This document shows positions 43,814 through 51,557 of a stretch of 64,000 nt of DNA, one piece after another. Source of the stretch: Parasulfuritortus sp037439465. GTDB taxonomy: Bacteria; Pseudomonadota; Gammaproteobacteria; Burkholderiales; Thiobacillaceae. Made by a program: the position numbers and the translations under genes. The stretch's first letter is position 1. Each line of letters opens with the position of its first letter. The stretch spans positions 1-64,000 of the forward strand of contig JBBIVX010000015.1 in NCBI GenBank assembly GCA_037439465.1. The letters are read 5' to 3'. Under the pieces are notes generated by a model, which saw only the letters and a list, made by a program, of their open reading frames with translations, searched no databases and was not told where the DNA came from.

Positions 43814-44457
43814 CAGAAGTGTTTGTTGCGCAGACGGGTCAGATAATGGTGGCCGAGCAGGGTCAAGAGCCCTTCTCCGATACCGACCAGGGCGTGGGGG
43901 ATGAGTATGGCCGGCAGGGTGATGGCGGGCCCGAAGGGGAAGAACAGCGGTCTGCCTTCGTTGTCGTGGGCGATAGCGGGTTGTAGGCCCAGCACCATGG
44001 CGACCAGGCCGGCCGCCACCATCACCGACAGCCAGCCGGCAGCGAACAGGGCGGCCGCCTCGTTCCAGCGGCGGGCGAGACGCCAGGTCCAGTACCCCGT
44101 CAAACTGCCCGCCAGCCCCATGGCCAGCGCATTGACCGGTAAAGTGGTGATGCCGCCGTCGCCGAATAGCAGGGCTTGCATGACCAGTACCAGGGAGACC
44201 GCAAGGAAGGCCGTCCACACCCCGAAGGTCACCGCCAGCAGGGCAATGCCGGCGGCATGAACGGTGCTGCCGCCTGGCAGGGGCAGGGCCGCCATCATCA
44301 GTACGAAGGACAGGGCGGTGAACACCGCCAGATGGGGCAGGGTGTCCTCGTCCAGGCTGGCCTTGAGCCGGCGCCCGCCCACGTACCAGAGGCCGGCGCA
44401 GATGGCATAGGCCGGCACCCAGGTCTGGGGGGAGAGGAAACCATCCGGAATGTGCAT
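43813..44457 (-). CDS. cbiM: Ni/Co ECF transporter substrate-binding component
   Basis: A 214-residue membrane protein with the diagnostic N terminus MHIPDGFLS, whose amino group and His2 coordinate the metal in CbiM/NikM structures. A second His-containing region follows (STVHAAGIALL). There are about six to seven membrane segments. No separate CbiN is encoded; instead nikK- and nikL-like genes precede it, the arrangement described for some nickel-specific versions. Nickel preference is inferred from these partners and from NikR in the same region. Confidence 0.93.
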   Translation of the reverse strand: MHIPDGFLSPQTWVPAYAICAGLWYVGGRRLKASLDEDTLPHLAVFTALSFVLMMAALPLPGGSTVHAAGIALLAVTFGVWTAFLAVSLVLVMQALLFGDGGITTLPVNALAMGLAGSLTGYWTWRLARRWNEAAALFAAGWLSVMVAAGLVAMVLGLQPAIAHDNEGRPLFFPFGPAITLPAILIPHALVGIGEGLLTLLGHHYLTRLRNKHF

Positions 44458-44465
44458 GGCCGTGC

Positions 44466-45458
44466 TCAGAACAGGGCGGAGAGGGTGGCAATGAGGCGGT
44501 ATTCTTCCTTGCCTTCAGTGCCTTGCTGCTGCGCTGCTTCGTTGAGGTCGGTCCACACCGGCCTCTTCACGGCGAGCCCCAGGCTCAGGTTGTCTTGGTA
44601 GAGGCGGAGGCCGAGCACACCATAGAGCACGTTCCCGCCGGTGGCCGGACTGGCGACGCCGTTCTCGCGGTCACGGGCGAGATCGAGGTAGTTGGCTTCG
44701 ATGTTGGCATCAAGGCGGAACCGGTTCTCGGTGACCGCCCGCAGGCGATAGCATAATGCGGCGTTGATCCGGTTTTCTGTGCCGAAGCGCAGCGTGTTGC
44801 CATCGTCGTAACGATATTTCTGGAAAAATATCTGGCCGGCTTCGAACACGACCGTGGCCCGGCTGGAGAGTTGCCGCGTGGCGGTAAGGCCATAGTTGAC
44901 GGCGGGTTTGCCGAAGCCCAGGGCTTTGCCGGGATCGAGACTGCCATCGGCGAGACGGTGGTTGGCGTCGCCGGTGGGCAGGCTGGCGCCGGCGTAGGCG
45001 GTAAAATGCCAATCCATGAGGTCGTCCAGGCTCTCATTGGCCGGTGCCCACAGAAAGCCCTCGTCGTATTTGAAGCCGATCACGCCCATGAGCGTAAGGT
45101 CGGTGAAACCGCGTGCATTCAGGCCGCCCGGTTCATCCTTTTTGATGTTGTAAGGCTGGAAGACATAGGCCGATAGCCAAGGCCGGATGCCATAGCCTAT
45201 GCCCAGCATCAGATACTGGTTGTAATCACCTTCTGGGCGGGTGCGATCGGCGTCGAAGGTTTTCGCTCTGGCGTGATCCAGCTTCAGGTAGCCAAGCCAC
45301 TTGCCTTGCGGCAGGGTGGCCGAACTGGATGTCTCTACCGGCGCACCGGGGCCTTCGAGGCCGGCCGCACCCAGGGAAGCGACGCCGTGGTGGGCGAGGG
45401 CGGGTGTGGCGACGACAGCCGGGATAAGGCTGGGAAGCCAACATAGAATGCGCTTCAT
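44466..45458 (-). CDS. Outer-membrane beta-barrel protein of the nickel operon
   Basis: A 330-residue exported protein. The signal peptide ends ATPALA, and the mature protein begins HHGVASLG. Alternating aromatic/polar strands with Gly/Asp-rich turns fill the rest, and it ends with Phe (ATLSALF), typical of a barrel inserted by BAM. It resembles porin-like proteins of the transporter family often annotated as phenol-degradation MetA-pathway proteins. Set between nikL (four-base overlap) and cbiM (eight-base gap), it is a candidate outer-membrane entry route for nickel. The function is inferred from context only. Confidence 0.8.
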   Translation of the reverse strand: MKRILCWLPSLIPAVVATPALAHHGVASLGAAGLEGPGAPVETSSSATLPQGKWLGYLKLDHARAKTFDADRTRPEGDYNQYLMLGIGYGIRPWLSAYVFQPYNIKKDEPGGLNARGFTDLTLMGVIGFKYDEGFLWAPANESLDDLMDWHFTAYAGASLPTGDANHRLADGSLDPGKALGFGKPAVNYGLTATRQLSSRATVVFEAGQIFFQKYRYDDGNTLRFGTENRINAALCYRLRAVTENRFRLDANIEANYLDLARDRENGVASPATGGNVLYGVLGLRLYQDNLSLGLAVKRPVWTDLNEAAQQQGTEGKEEYRLIATLSALF

Positions 45459-46024
45459 GAATGACTTCGTTTGATAAAGAGTTTGAGCAGGCCAAAAAGT
45501 CCGAAGATGACGGCCACCCCGACGACCACGCGGCTATAGCGTTCGTAAATGGGTTTTTCCGTGCTGACGAGGATGGCGGCGGTATCGGTCCGCAGCGTGA
45601 AATCGAGACCGTGACCATCCTCGGAGATGGCCCTGACCCGCCAGGTGGCCGCCTTGTCCGGGAGGAAAGCGATGCGTCCCCGGCTATCGGTGCGCCCGAC
45701 CTGTATTGGCACTTTTTCACCTTCGGCATAGATTTCGTAGCCTTCGAAGGAGAAGGGCGTGTTGTCGGCATAGAACAGTTTCACCACTACCGCCTGGCCC
45801 TCTGTGGTGATGTATTGCAGGTCGTGCGCCTGGGCAAGCGGAGTCAGCAACAGGCCGATGAGCCCCATCGGTATGGCGCGAAAAACTCTGTTCTCATCGC
45901 CCCCATGCAGGTGGTGGCCCAGTAGGTCCGATAGGCTGTATTCCCGCTCGCACTGGAATGATGCGTTTAGCGAGGCGCTCAGCCGCCGCCATGGCCATGG
46001 CTGGGTGAGCGTTTTGCGCCTCAT
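45455..46024 (-). CDS. nikL: NikL-like periplasmic/membrane component of Ni/Co transporter
   Basis: A 189-residue product if started at the ATG overlapping the nikK stop (ATGA). The conserved part begins after an internal signal-like helix, GLIGLLLTPLAQA, and starts HDLQYITTEG. An immunoglobulin-like beta domain (VVVKLFYADNTPFSFEGYEIYAEGE) comes next, then one C-terminal membrane helix (about 160-180). This layout matches NikL, an accessory protein of NikMQO systems. The region 1-52 before the helix looks unlike coding sequence of this family; a shorter start at 45868 would give a standard signal peptide but has no ribosome site. The start is uncertain. Confidence 0.78.
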   Translation of the reverse strand: MRRKTLTQPWPWRRLSASLNASFQCEREYSLSDLLGHHLHGGDENRVFRAIPMGLIGLLLTPLAQAHDLQYITTEGQAVVVKLFYADNTPFSFEGYEIYAEGEKVPIQVGRTDSRGRIAFLPDKAATWRVRAISEDGHGLDFTLRTDTAAILVSTEKPIYERYSRVVVGVAVIFGLFGLLKLFIKRSHS

Positions 46025-46716
46025 TGGCTCTCGAATTGCAAGGTGGCGGACTGGATCAACTTGTCTGCCTTGCCATCGTTCAAAGGCATTTGCAGACTGG
46101 CTTGGATGAGCTGGAAGCCGGCATTCTGCAGACGTACGTTGATGCGCCCGTGATCATCGGTGATGCCGCGCGGGTGGCCGAAGTAGGCCACCGTGACGCC
46201 GGCCGCCGGCCGGCCTTCGAGGAACACGGTGAGACGTAGCTTGTCTCCTGCCCGCAGCTTGAACGGATCGGCGAGAGGGACTATTTCCAGCGACGTGGTG
46301 AGCGGTTTGGCCAGGCCCGTGGCCCAGCTATCGAGACGTTTGACCGATTCCATCGACAACCAGCTGTCGATGACCACGCCGACCTGCCCTTTGGGTAGAT
46401 TTTTCGCGCCATAGGGCGTCTTGCTCCAATAGCCGCTTGAGGTCAGGAACCAGGTGGCTGCGCAATCGCCCCTGAGTGTGACGGGATAGGTGTGTTCCAT
46501 CTCGGCGTGGATTTTTTCCCCGGCAGGCGAGAAACATGTTGCGTCCAGCACCTGTTCCGGACGATAGGACAATCTACTTGCGCCCTCATGGCCAGAGCGT
46601 TCGTGGCCATATTGCAATACACGACTGTTGCCCTGCCGTTCCACCCAGAGGTCATGTGCCAGGGCTGGAACGGCACATGACAGCAAAAAAACCAGGACGC
46701 CAATCGATTTGCGCAT
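46021..46716 (-). CDS. nikK: NikK-like exported DUF4198 protein
   Basis: A 231-residue secreted protein. The signal peptide (about 1-20) ends PALA, and the mature protein begins HDLWVERQG, the usual beginning of DUF4198/NikK proteins. Further His occur (VLQYGHERSGHEG, HAEMEHTY). DUF4198 proteins accompany nickel and cobalt ECF transporters and are thought to pass metal to NikM. It is the first gene of the nickel operon and has an inverted repeat just upstream (46718-46747). Confidence 0.9.
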   Translation of the reverse strand: MRKSIGVLVFLLSCAVPALAHDLWVERQGNSRVLQYGHERSGHEGASRLSYRPEQVLDATCFSPAGEKIHAEMEHTYPVTLRGDCAATWFLTSSGYWSKTPYGAKNLPKGQVGVVIDSWLSMESVKRLDSWATGLAKPLTTSLEIVPLADPFKLRAGDKLRLTVFLEGRPAAGVTVAYFGHPRGITDDHGRINVRLQNAGFQLIQASLQMPLNDGKADKLIQSATLQFESQ

Positions 46717-46717
46717 G

Positions 46718-46747
46718 ACTTACTGGACACACTGAAGTAAGTGTCCA
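46718..46747. promoter_or_regulatory. nikK: Overlapping inverted repeats before nikK, candidate NikR operator
   Basis: Two perfect inverted repeats interlock here. ACTTAC (46718-46723) pairs with GTAAGT (46737-46742) at 13-base spacing, and TGGACAC (46724-46730) pairs with GTGTCCA (46741-46747) at ten-base spacing. They lie one base upstream of the nikK start codon. The first resembles in layout NikR-type operators of the form xxTTAC-N13/14-GTAAxx. NikR is encoded at 52948-53391. Assignment is inferred. Confidence 0.45.
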
Positions 46748-46906
46748 TATTGTAGTCACGATATGAAGAAATAAAAATAAATAATACGTATTAAATTTTT
46801 GGCGGACAAGCCATGAACGAGGCGTCCATCCCGCCAAACTGGCTGCGCATTGGTAGTACGTGGCGGTGTGTGGTGCCGCATGGTAAAAGGCGGTCAAGTC
46901 AACACA

Positions 46907-47791
46907 TCAGTGGCTGGAACCAAGGTGCCCTATCCTTTCATAATCAGAGCTGTTCATCCCTTTTGGTAGCGGGGGTGGCAATTCTGGTTTGATAGGGTCA
47001 AATCGATTTAGCTGAACTGTATGCGGATTATGACATTCAGTGCATACCCACCATCTTTTTTTGCCGCCCGTGACCCATGTGCCTATCCTTTTACCGTGTA
47101 TCCCCGCGCGCCAGTCAATATATACCTCTCCGTGGCAAGTGCCACATAATCTCTGGGGCTGATTGAAGCTTATCTCATTTCCTTGGCGATCAATCAGCTT
47201 GTTACGGTTTGTAGCGTCGTGACAATCAAGACACCACAATGCTCCTCTCCCATGTTTCATCTGCATAGAATCTTCGACAATGTCTTTATGCATGGTAATC
47301 GATCGCGGCTTTTTGTCCTTTGGGTATGCCACTGTTTTACCGTCATGACAGGTTATGCACCCATTCGGACCCATATTGAAGTAGGTCAGATTAGGCTCTC
47401 TAGGCCTTACAACGGCATTGCTAAAGTCACCATGCGTGTGATCATTTACTTCAGGCATTTCACCCATTGGGATTGTTCCATCGAAAGGGTCTCCATACCA
47501 TAAAACGCCACCTGTTGCTTTGGAACATTTTATATTTGAATACCCGTACTCCGGAACGGCATTTTCTGTTCTGGTGAGGGCTGTGTATACATCCCTGCTT
47601 TCATAACAACTCGTAACTGTTGACGTGTCATGCGTCTTGGCCCATTCCTCCGCCATGGGCTTATATGTCTTGTGATTTGAATCATATACGCCTATACCTC
47701 CTACCAAAGCCAAGCCGGCGCCAATAATAGCGCATATGGCAAGAATGACTACTATTATTGAAGGAATGTTTTTTGAATTAAAATTAAACAT
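46907..47791 (-). CDS. Membrane-anchored tetraheme c-type cytochrome
   Basis: A 294-residue protein with one N-terminal membrane helix (about 10-32) and a periplasmic domain with four CxxCH haem motifs: CITCH, CLDCH, CGTCH and CTECH. The first occurs near residue 145, unlike NapC/NrfH proteins whose first motif follows the anchor directly. Two further Cys (in TSCYESRD and IKCSKATG) may form a disulphide. It is the last gene of the AT-rich cluster and lies 242 bases after the NrfD gene; that gap shows no clear feature. It probably receives electrons from the NrfD/ferredoxin pair and passes them to a periplasmic partner. That partner is not encoded here. Confidence 0.9.
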   Translation of the reverse strand: MFNFNSKNIPSIIVVILAICAIIGAGLALVGGIGVYDSNHKTYKPMAEEWAKTHDTSTVTSCYESRDVYTALTRTENAVPEYGYSNIKCSKATGGVLWYGDPFDGTIPMGEMPEVNDHTHGDFSNAVVRPREPNLTYFNMGPNGCITCHDGKTVAYPKDKKPRSITMHKDIVEDSMQMKHGRGALWCLDCHDATNRNKLIDRQGNEISFNQPQRLCGTCHGEVYIDWRAGIHGKRIGTWVTGGKKRWWVCTECHNPHTVQLNRFDPIKPELPPPLPKGMNSSDYERIGHLGSSH

Positions 47792-48033
47792 GTCACTCTC
47801 AACTCGTCAAAAGTTAGTCGTCAGGCTTGTCGGGTATTGAAAAGCTGGTTAGCCGCCCTATTCCTCTTTTGCGATAGGGGACAGAGCGGAGGGTGCCATG
47901 CCGTGCAAAATGATAACGATACAGCATATTGTTGGTGGCCCATCAGTCTCTCATTAGGCTTTGGCAATGAAGAAGTTGCCATTTATAAAACGACGTTTGG
48001 ATCATATGAAAAATAAACATGTAGAAAGATGGG

Positions 48034-49269
48034 CTAGGTCGAAGCTGTCGTTTTTTTGTATCTGACTTCTCCGGACAGTATCCCGACCGCACCTTTTATC
48101 ATCAGTGTCAAAGTAATGAATCCGATTGCCCAGGTAAACAACACATTGGAATACTCAATAAGGGTCGGATGGTATTCTGTGTATTCCCCGAGAGGAGAGG
48201 GGCTGAATGCAGGGAACACAAGCATCATTGGTTTCTCTATTAAAATGGATAAAAAGATCATGATACATAACAGCGGAAGCCATCGATCATAGCTTTTCCT
48301 GATCTTGGGAATGAGTATGGCAATAAAGCAGGCAACGATTGACCCCACAGTTCCCCAGAACCATGGCATATACATGTTTAGTCCATTGTGGCCGAACATG
48401 CTAAAGTTCAAAGAGGCGGCATGTTCAGTATTCGAGAATAGAGCTGTGAAATACTCTGCTGAAAATACAAGTATTATAATACCCAGGCTCCAACCTATTA
48501 TTGTGGACATTAAATCGATGACGGAATCATTGACTGGAACCTTGGTATACTTTCTGATAAGCAGAAACAACAATATGACCAAGGACGGGCCTGATGCTCC
48601 AGCCATGGCGAGAAAGCCGAAGGGCAGGACAGCCGTGGCCCACTCGCCCATCCTGGCGTTGCTGCTGAGGACGAATGCGGTACAGATGTGAATGAGCGGG
48701 CCCCATATTATGGCTAGATAAATAACCGGTGTGAACCATCTCGCCAGCGCTACAGTGTCAAACTCACCGATATATTTCTTGTAAAGAATATAAGAAATCC
48801 CAATGAGATTAAGATACAGATAGACATTGAGAACTATCGTGTCATAGATGAGCATTGAATTTGGGAAGTTTACATAGCCTATTCCTGGAAACATATGCCA
48901 CAACCTATCAGGTCGTCCCATATGAAACAAGATGAATGTTATGCCCGTGGCAACGAAGCAAAAGGCGATTATTTCACCGATCACGGCGAGTTCTTTCATG
49001 TCCTTGCGATGATAGAAATAACCAGGGGCAACGACCAATATTGCGGCCGCCGCCACGTGTGCCGTGAATATGAAGTTTGCAAAAAACAGTTCCATCGGTA
49101 CTTGATCAGTCGCGCCAATCAATATCATACCTTCGGTAAATTGTTTGTAGGCCGTGTATGATCCACCAAGAATTATTAATATCAGGAAATAAAGCCATGC
49201 CTTGTACTTCGGCCCCCCTTTGATGGCATATGAACCAACGTCCAAAACGAAGGATAGTATTTTTTCCAT
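48034..49269 (-). CDS. NrfD/PsrC/DsrP-family quinone-interacting membrane protein
   Basis: A 411-residue membrane protein with about ten hydrophobic segments. It carries family stretches such as FANFIFTAHVAAAAILVVAPGY, HMGRPDRLWHM (the conserved His-x-Gly-x-Pro region), and GPSLVILLFL. Ten-helix members (DsrP, ActC, QrcD, HmcC) contact the membrane quinone but carry no haem. It lies six bases downstream of the ferredoxin gene and belongs to the same unit. The catalytic partner normally found with such proteins (a molybdopterin or multihaem reductase) is missing. Confidence 0.93.
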   Translation of the reverse strand: MEKILSFVLDVGSYAIKGGPKYKAWLYFLILIILGGSYTAYKQFTEGMILIGATDQVPMELFFANFIFTAHVAAAAILVVAPGYFYHRKDMKELAVIGEIIAFCFVATGITFILFHMGRPDRLWHMFPGIGYVNFPNSMLIYDTIVLNVYLYLNLIGISYILYKKYIGEFDTVALARWFTPVIYLAIIWGPLIHICTAFVLSSNARMGEWATAVLPFGFLAMAGASGPSLVILLFLLIRKYTKVPVNDSVIDLMSTIIGWSLGIIILVFSAEYFTALFSNTEHAASLNFSMFGHNGLNMYMPWFWGTVGSIVACFIAILIPKIRKSYDRWLPLLCIMIFLSILIEKPMMLVFPAFSPSPLGEYTEYHPTLIEYSNVLFTWAIGFITLTLMIKGAVGILSGEVRYKKTTAST

Positions 49270-49275
49270 TTGATA

Positions 49276-50343
49276 TCAGCCAATAAAGTAGAAGAATTTC
49301 GGATAAGTGCTCATTTCTTCTTTAAACCTAAATACTTTCTTTGTGGCTATTATTTTTCTGACATCGCTTTCCGGATCAAGAAGATTGCCAAATTTTCTCG
49401 CGCCTACCGGACAGGCTTCCAGGCAGGCAGGGTTCCTGCCCTCTCTGGTCCTTTGCAAGCAGAATGTGCATTTCTCCATCACCCCCCTCATGCGAGGCCT
49501 GTTCCCAAAATAATGGGTTTTCGGATTCATTTCAGCTGGAGGAAGATTGGGCTCGCCCCAGTTAAAACGTCTTGCTCCGTAAGGGCATGCGAGTTGGCAC
49601 ATACGGCAGCCAATGCACCAGTTGTAATCGATTACAACCACGCCATTAGGATCCCGGAATGTTGCCCGCACAGGGCAGGCCTTGACGCAGGGTGGCTTTT
49701 CACATTGCTGGCATTGAACTGGCACATAAAAATAGTTTTTATCTGGCACTGCTTCTTCATTTGTATAATAATTCTGCGCTTCTTCAGTGGAAAGTCCTCC
49801 CACAGGAGTGTAGGCATTACCGCCCACCTGGACACCATGATCGCCGACCTTGCTGGATTCTGGATAGCCTTTGTTTAGTTTATCGGCAGAAAACGAGAAA
49901 TTTCCTTTCGGAATTTTCATTACCTGAATCCATTGAATTTCAGGGTCGTAACGGGACTGATTGTTCTCCTGTACGCAGGCATGAACACAGCGCCTACAGC
50001 CTATGCATTTCGAGATATTCAGGGCATAGCCGAAAAGAACGCCATCGGGGGCAGGAGCATCAGAAACGGTTGTTTTCTTGCCATATTTCGCTGTATATCT
50101 TTTTTCCAGCCGTTCGATAGCCTTTTCTTTTTCCTTGTCTGACATAAGGACAAAATGTCCTTGCAGCGATTCCGCTACAGTTATTTCGGCATCTGGATTG
50201 GCAACACTCGCAGTTGCCTCTGCTGGGGCGGGGTTTGTCATGAGTGCCGCCGTGCTGGCGATGCCCACATTTTTCAGGAAATAACGACGACTTTTATTTA
50301 TGTCGTTGGCTTTTACATTTGCTTCAAACATTTTTTTTGACAT
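49276..50343 (-). CDS. Tat-exported ferredoxin subunit with four 4Fe-4S clusters
   Basis: A 355-residue protein of the DsrO/PsrB/HybA type. The Tat motif KSRRYFLKN is at about 17-25. Four cluster regions follow: CIGCRRCVHAC, CQQCEKPPCVKACP, CIGCRMCQLACPYG and CTFCLQ...CLEACP. The C-terminal end is soluble, without a membrane anchor. The N-terminal part contains FVLMSDKEKEKAIERLEKRY, shared with the tiny Tat protein upstream. I chose the ATG at 50343, since AGGAG lies six bases upstream; an in-frame Met at 50361 is before that site. It should form a periplasmic electron wire to the NrfD protein. Confidence 0.93.
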   Translation of the reverse strand: MSKKMFEANVKANDINKSRRYFLKNVGIASTAALMTNPAPAEATASVANPDAEITVAESLQGHFVLMSDKEKEKAIERLEKRYTAKYGKKTTVSDAPAPDGVLFGYALNISKCIGCRRCVHACVQENNQSRYDPEIQWIQVMKIPKGNFSFSADKLNKGYPESSKVGDHGVQVGGNAYTPVGGLSTEEAQNYYTNEEAVPDKNYFYVPVQCQQCEKPPCVKACPVRATFRDPNGVVVIDYNWCIGCRMCQLACPYGARRFNWGEPNLPPAEMNPKTHYFGNRPRMRGVMEKCTFCLQRTREGRNPACLEACPVGARKFGNLLDPESDVRKIIATKKVFRFKEEMSTYPKFFYFIG

Positions 50344-50378
50344 CTGTATCTCCTGCGGCATGACTTAGACAACAACGA

Positions 50379-50636
50379 TCAGGTGGAACCCTTTTGATAA
50401 TTACTCAGTAATTCAGCAAGCCTCTGTTCTTTTTCATTGTCTGTCATGAGTACCAGTTGTTTTTTTGAAAAAATCATTTTTTGAGCATTGCTATCACTTG
50501 CATATCTTTCTGTCACTTCGTCTGAATAAGGGCGCACTGATAGCAAGGTCCTGATATAATCCGCCGCCGCGATTATACCTACCGTAGCAGCGGCTTTTTT
50601 AAAGAAAGTACGTCTGGAGTTTTTATTCTCTGTCAT
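50379..50636 (-). CDS. Small Tat-signal protein related to the ferredoxin N terminus
   Basis: An 85-residue protein with a Tat motif NSRRTFFKK and a hydrophobic stretch (GIIAAADYI). The mature end has QLVLMTDNEKEQRLAELLSNYQK. That segment clearly resembles FVLMSDKEKEKAIERLEKRY in the ferredoxin subunit encoded 35 bases downstream. No Cys is present, so it carries no cluster. It could be an assembly or Tat-chaperone subunit or a small structural subunit; small Tat proteins are known next to formate dehydrogenases. Function is unknown. Confidence 0.78.
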   Translation of the reverse strand: MTENKNSRRTFFKKAAATVGIIAAADYIRTLLSVRPYSDEVTERYASDSNAQKMIFSKKQLVLMTDNEKEQRLAELLSNYQKGST

Positions 50637-50794
50637 GATTGCTCCTTATCTGCTATCTTCATCAAAGTTGAAGTTAATGGCACCATTGCATCAATAAAAC
50701 TTTAGGTTTCGCCACTTCTAGAAAGGCCGGATCCCGATTGAATAAATGCACTGTATTTCGCCTATGCTGGAACGGCGTGTTATCCTGAACGCTT

Positions 50795-51031
50795 TTATGG
50801 TGTGACCACATTTCGTGGCAGGTGGGCGCGTAAGCGACTCAGTGTATCTGTCAAGGCCGAATAGCGTTCAAAGAACTCCTTTGTTAGTTTCGACGCCTCT
50901 TCCTCATTGGTCTCAGTGTCCCCAATAGTGCTCATGATCGCACGCATGACTTCCGTCAACTGATTGTGGAATTTCAAGACTTCCGCATCAGATGCAAATT
51001 CAAGCATTTTATTTGCCGGGTTATATTTCAT
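50795..51031 (-). CDS. Unrecognised 78-aa helical protein at the head of the AT-rich cluster
   Basis: A 78-residue, helix-prone protein without Cys, signal or membrane segment. It has acidic patches (TETNEEEASKLTKEF) and repeated Leu/Ser/Arg near the end (LSRLRAHL). I do not recognise it. Codon use is AT-rich like the cluster, and it reads in the same direction 158 bases ahead of the tiny Tat gene. The ATG at 51031 is used; no clear ribosome site precedes it. A regulatory role or chance ORF cannot be excluded. Confidence 0.55.
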   Translation of the reverse strand: MKYNPANKMLEFASDAEVLKFHNQLTEVMRAIMSTIGDTETNEEEASKLTKEFFERYSALTDTLSRLRAHLPRNVVTP

Positions 51032-51557
51032 GATCAATCAATAAAATTAAATTGTGCCTTTCAAATATTTCTTCCAGCTGTCTGTCCTGTGTTCATGTGC
51101 GGATCGTTTTGTCCCTTTTGTGATGAGACCAATATAAAATTATTGGTTTTCACTGAATAGCCGGTCCGTGGAGTCAGCGGTATTGCTGCCAATTCCAGCG
51201 GGTGTCGACCCTTGAGAGATCGTCTCTGTCGATGATGTGATCATAATATTTGGAAAGTTAGTAAAAGGTTATTTTTGCGTGAGGGTGTGGTAAATTCGGC
51301 CTGGTAACGAATTGTAGTGACCGCCGCAGGCAAGAGGCATAGCAGATACCGTACATGCGCTCACCCTTGCGGGCAAGTTGGAAAACTCGCTGTGCAACCG
51401 GGCTGTTGCGCTGCGTGGCGCTCGGGCGCTCACCTAGCTATTGGAGGTATTTCGCCTACCGCGCTTCATGCGCCTTGGCTCCGGCCATTCACTACGGTTT
51501 TTTTCGGTGTTTCTGCTGCTGCCGCTCTGTATTGAACCGCTCACACCGCCGGGAAAT
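51032..51557. other. Gene-free stretch at island/backbone junction
   Basis: No supported gene is seen in these 526 bases. The left part (to about 51300) is AT-rich and could hold the promoter of the island cluster. The right part is GC-rich, with short frames that do not look coding. A nine-base direct repeat GCGCTCACC occurs at 51357-51365 and 51426-51434. A short palindromic core TTGCGGGCAA (51367-51376) is also present. No terminator with a clear T-run was found for the M48 gene. Confidence 0.6.
51357..51434. repeat. Short direct repeat GCGCTCACC, two copies
   Basis: Copies lie at 51357-51365 and 51426-51434, 60 bases apart, at the right edge of the AT-rich island. Nine bases is too short to be convincing alone. 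They may mark a junction or a remnant of a small mobile sequence. Confidence 0.25.

Larger units (their letters stand above)
46720..51300. other. AT-rich island (horizontal transfer candidate)
   Basis: By eye the G+C content falls from about 60-65% in the flanks to around 40-45% here, with abundant A/T runs and A/T-ending codons in all its genes. It holds a tetraheme cytochrome, an NrfD-like protein, a Tat-type ferredoxin and two tiny proteins, all on the minus strand. No integrase, transposase or tRNA was seen at either edge, and no flanking direct repeat was found. The boundaries are approximate. Confidence 0.75.

Noticed and set aside
45868..46024. Cobalamin or Ni-Co riboswitch in front of the signal-like helix of the nikL-like protein
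   Set aside because: A faint GGGAA and A-rich/GC-rich resemblance only; no consensus boxes could be matched by eye.
46907..47791. NapC/NrfH-type cytochrome
   Set aside because: Four motifs are present, but the first lies about 110 residues after the membrane helix, unlike NapC/NrfH.
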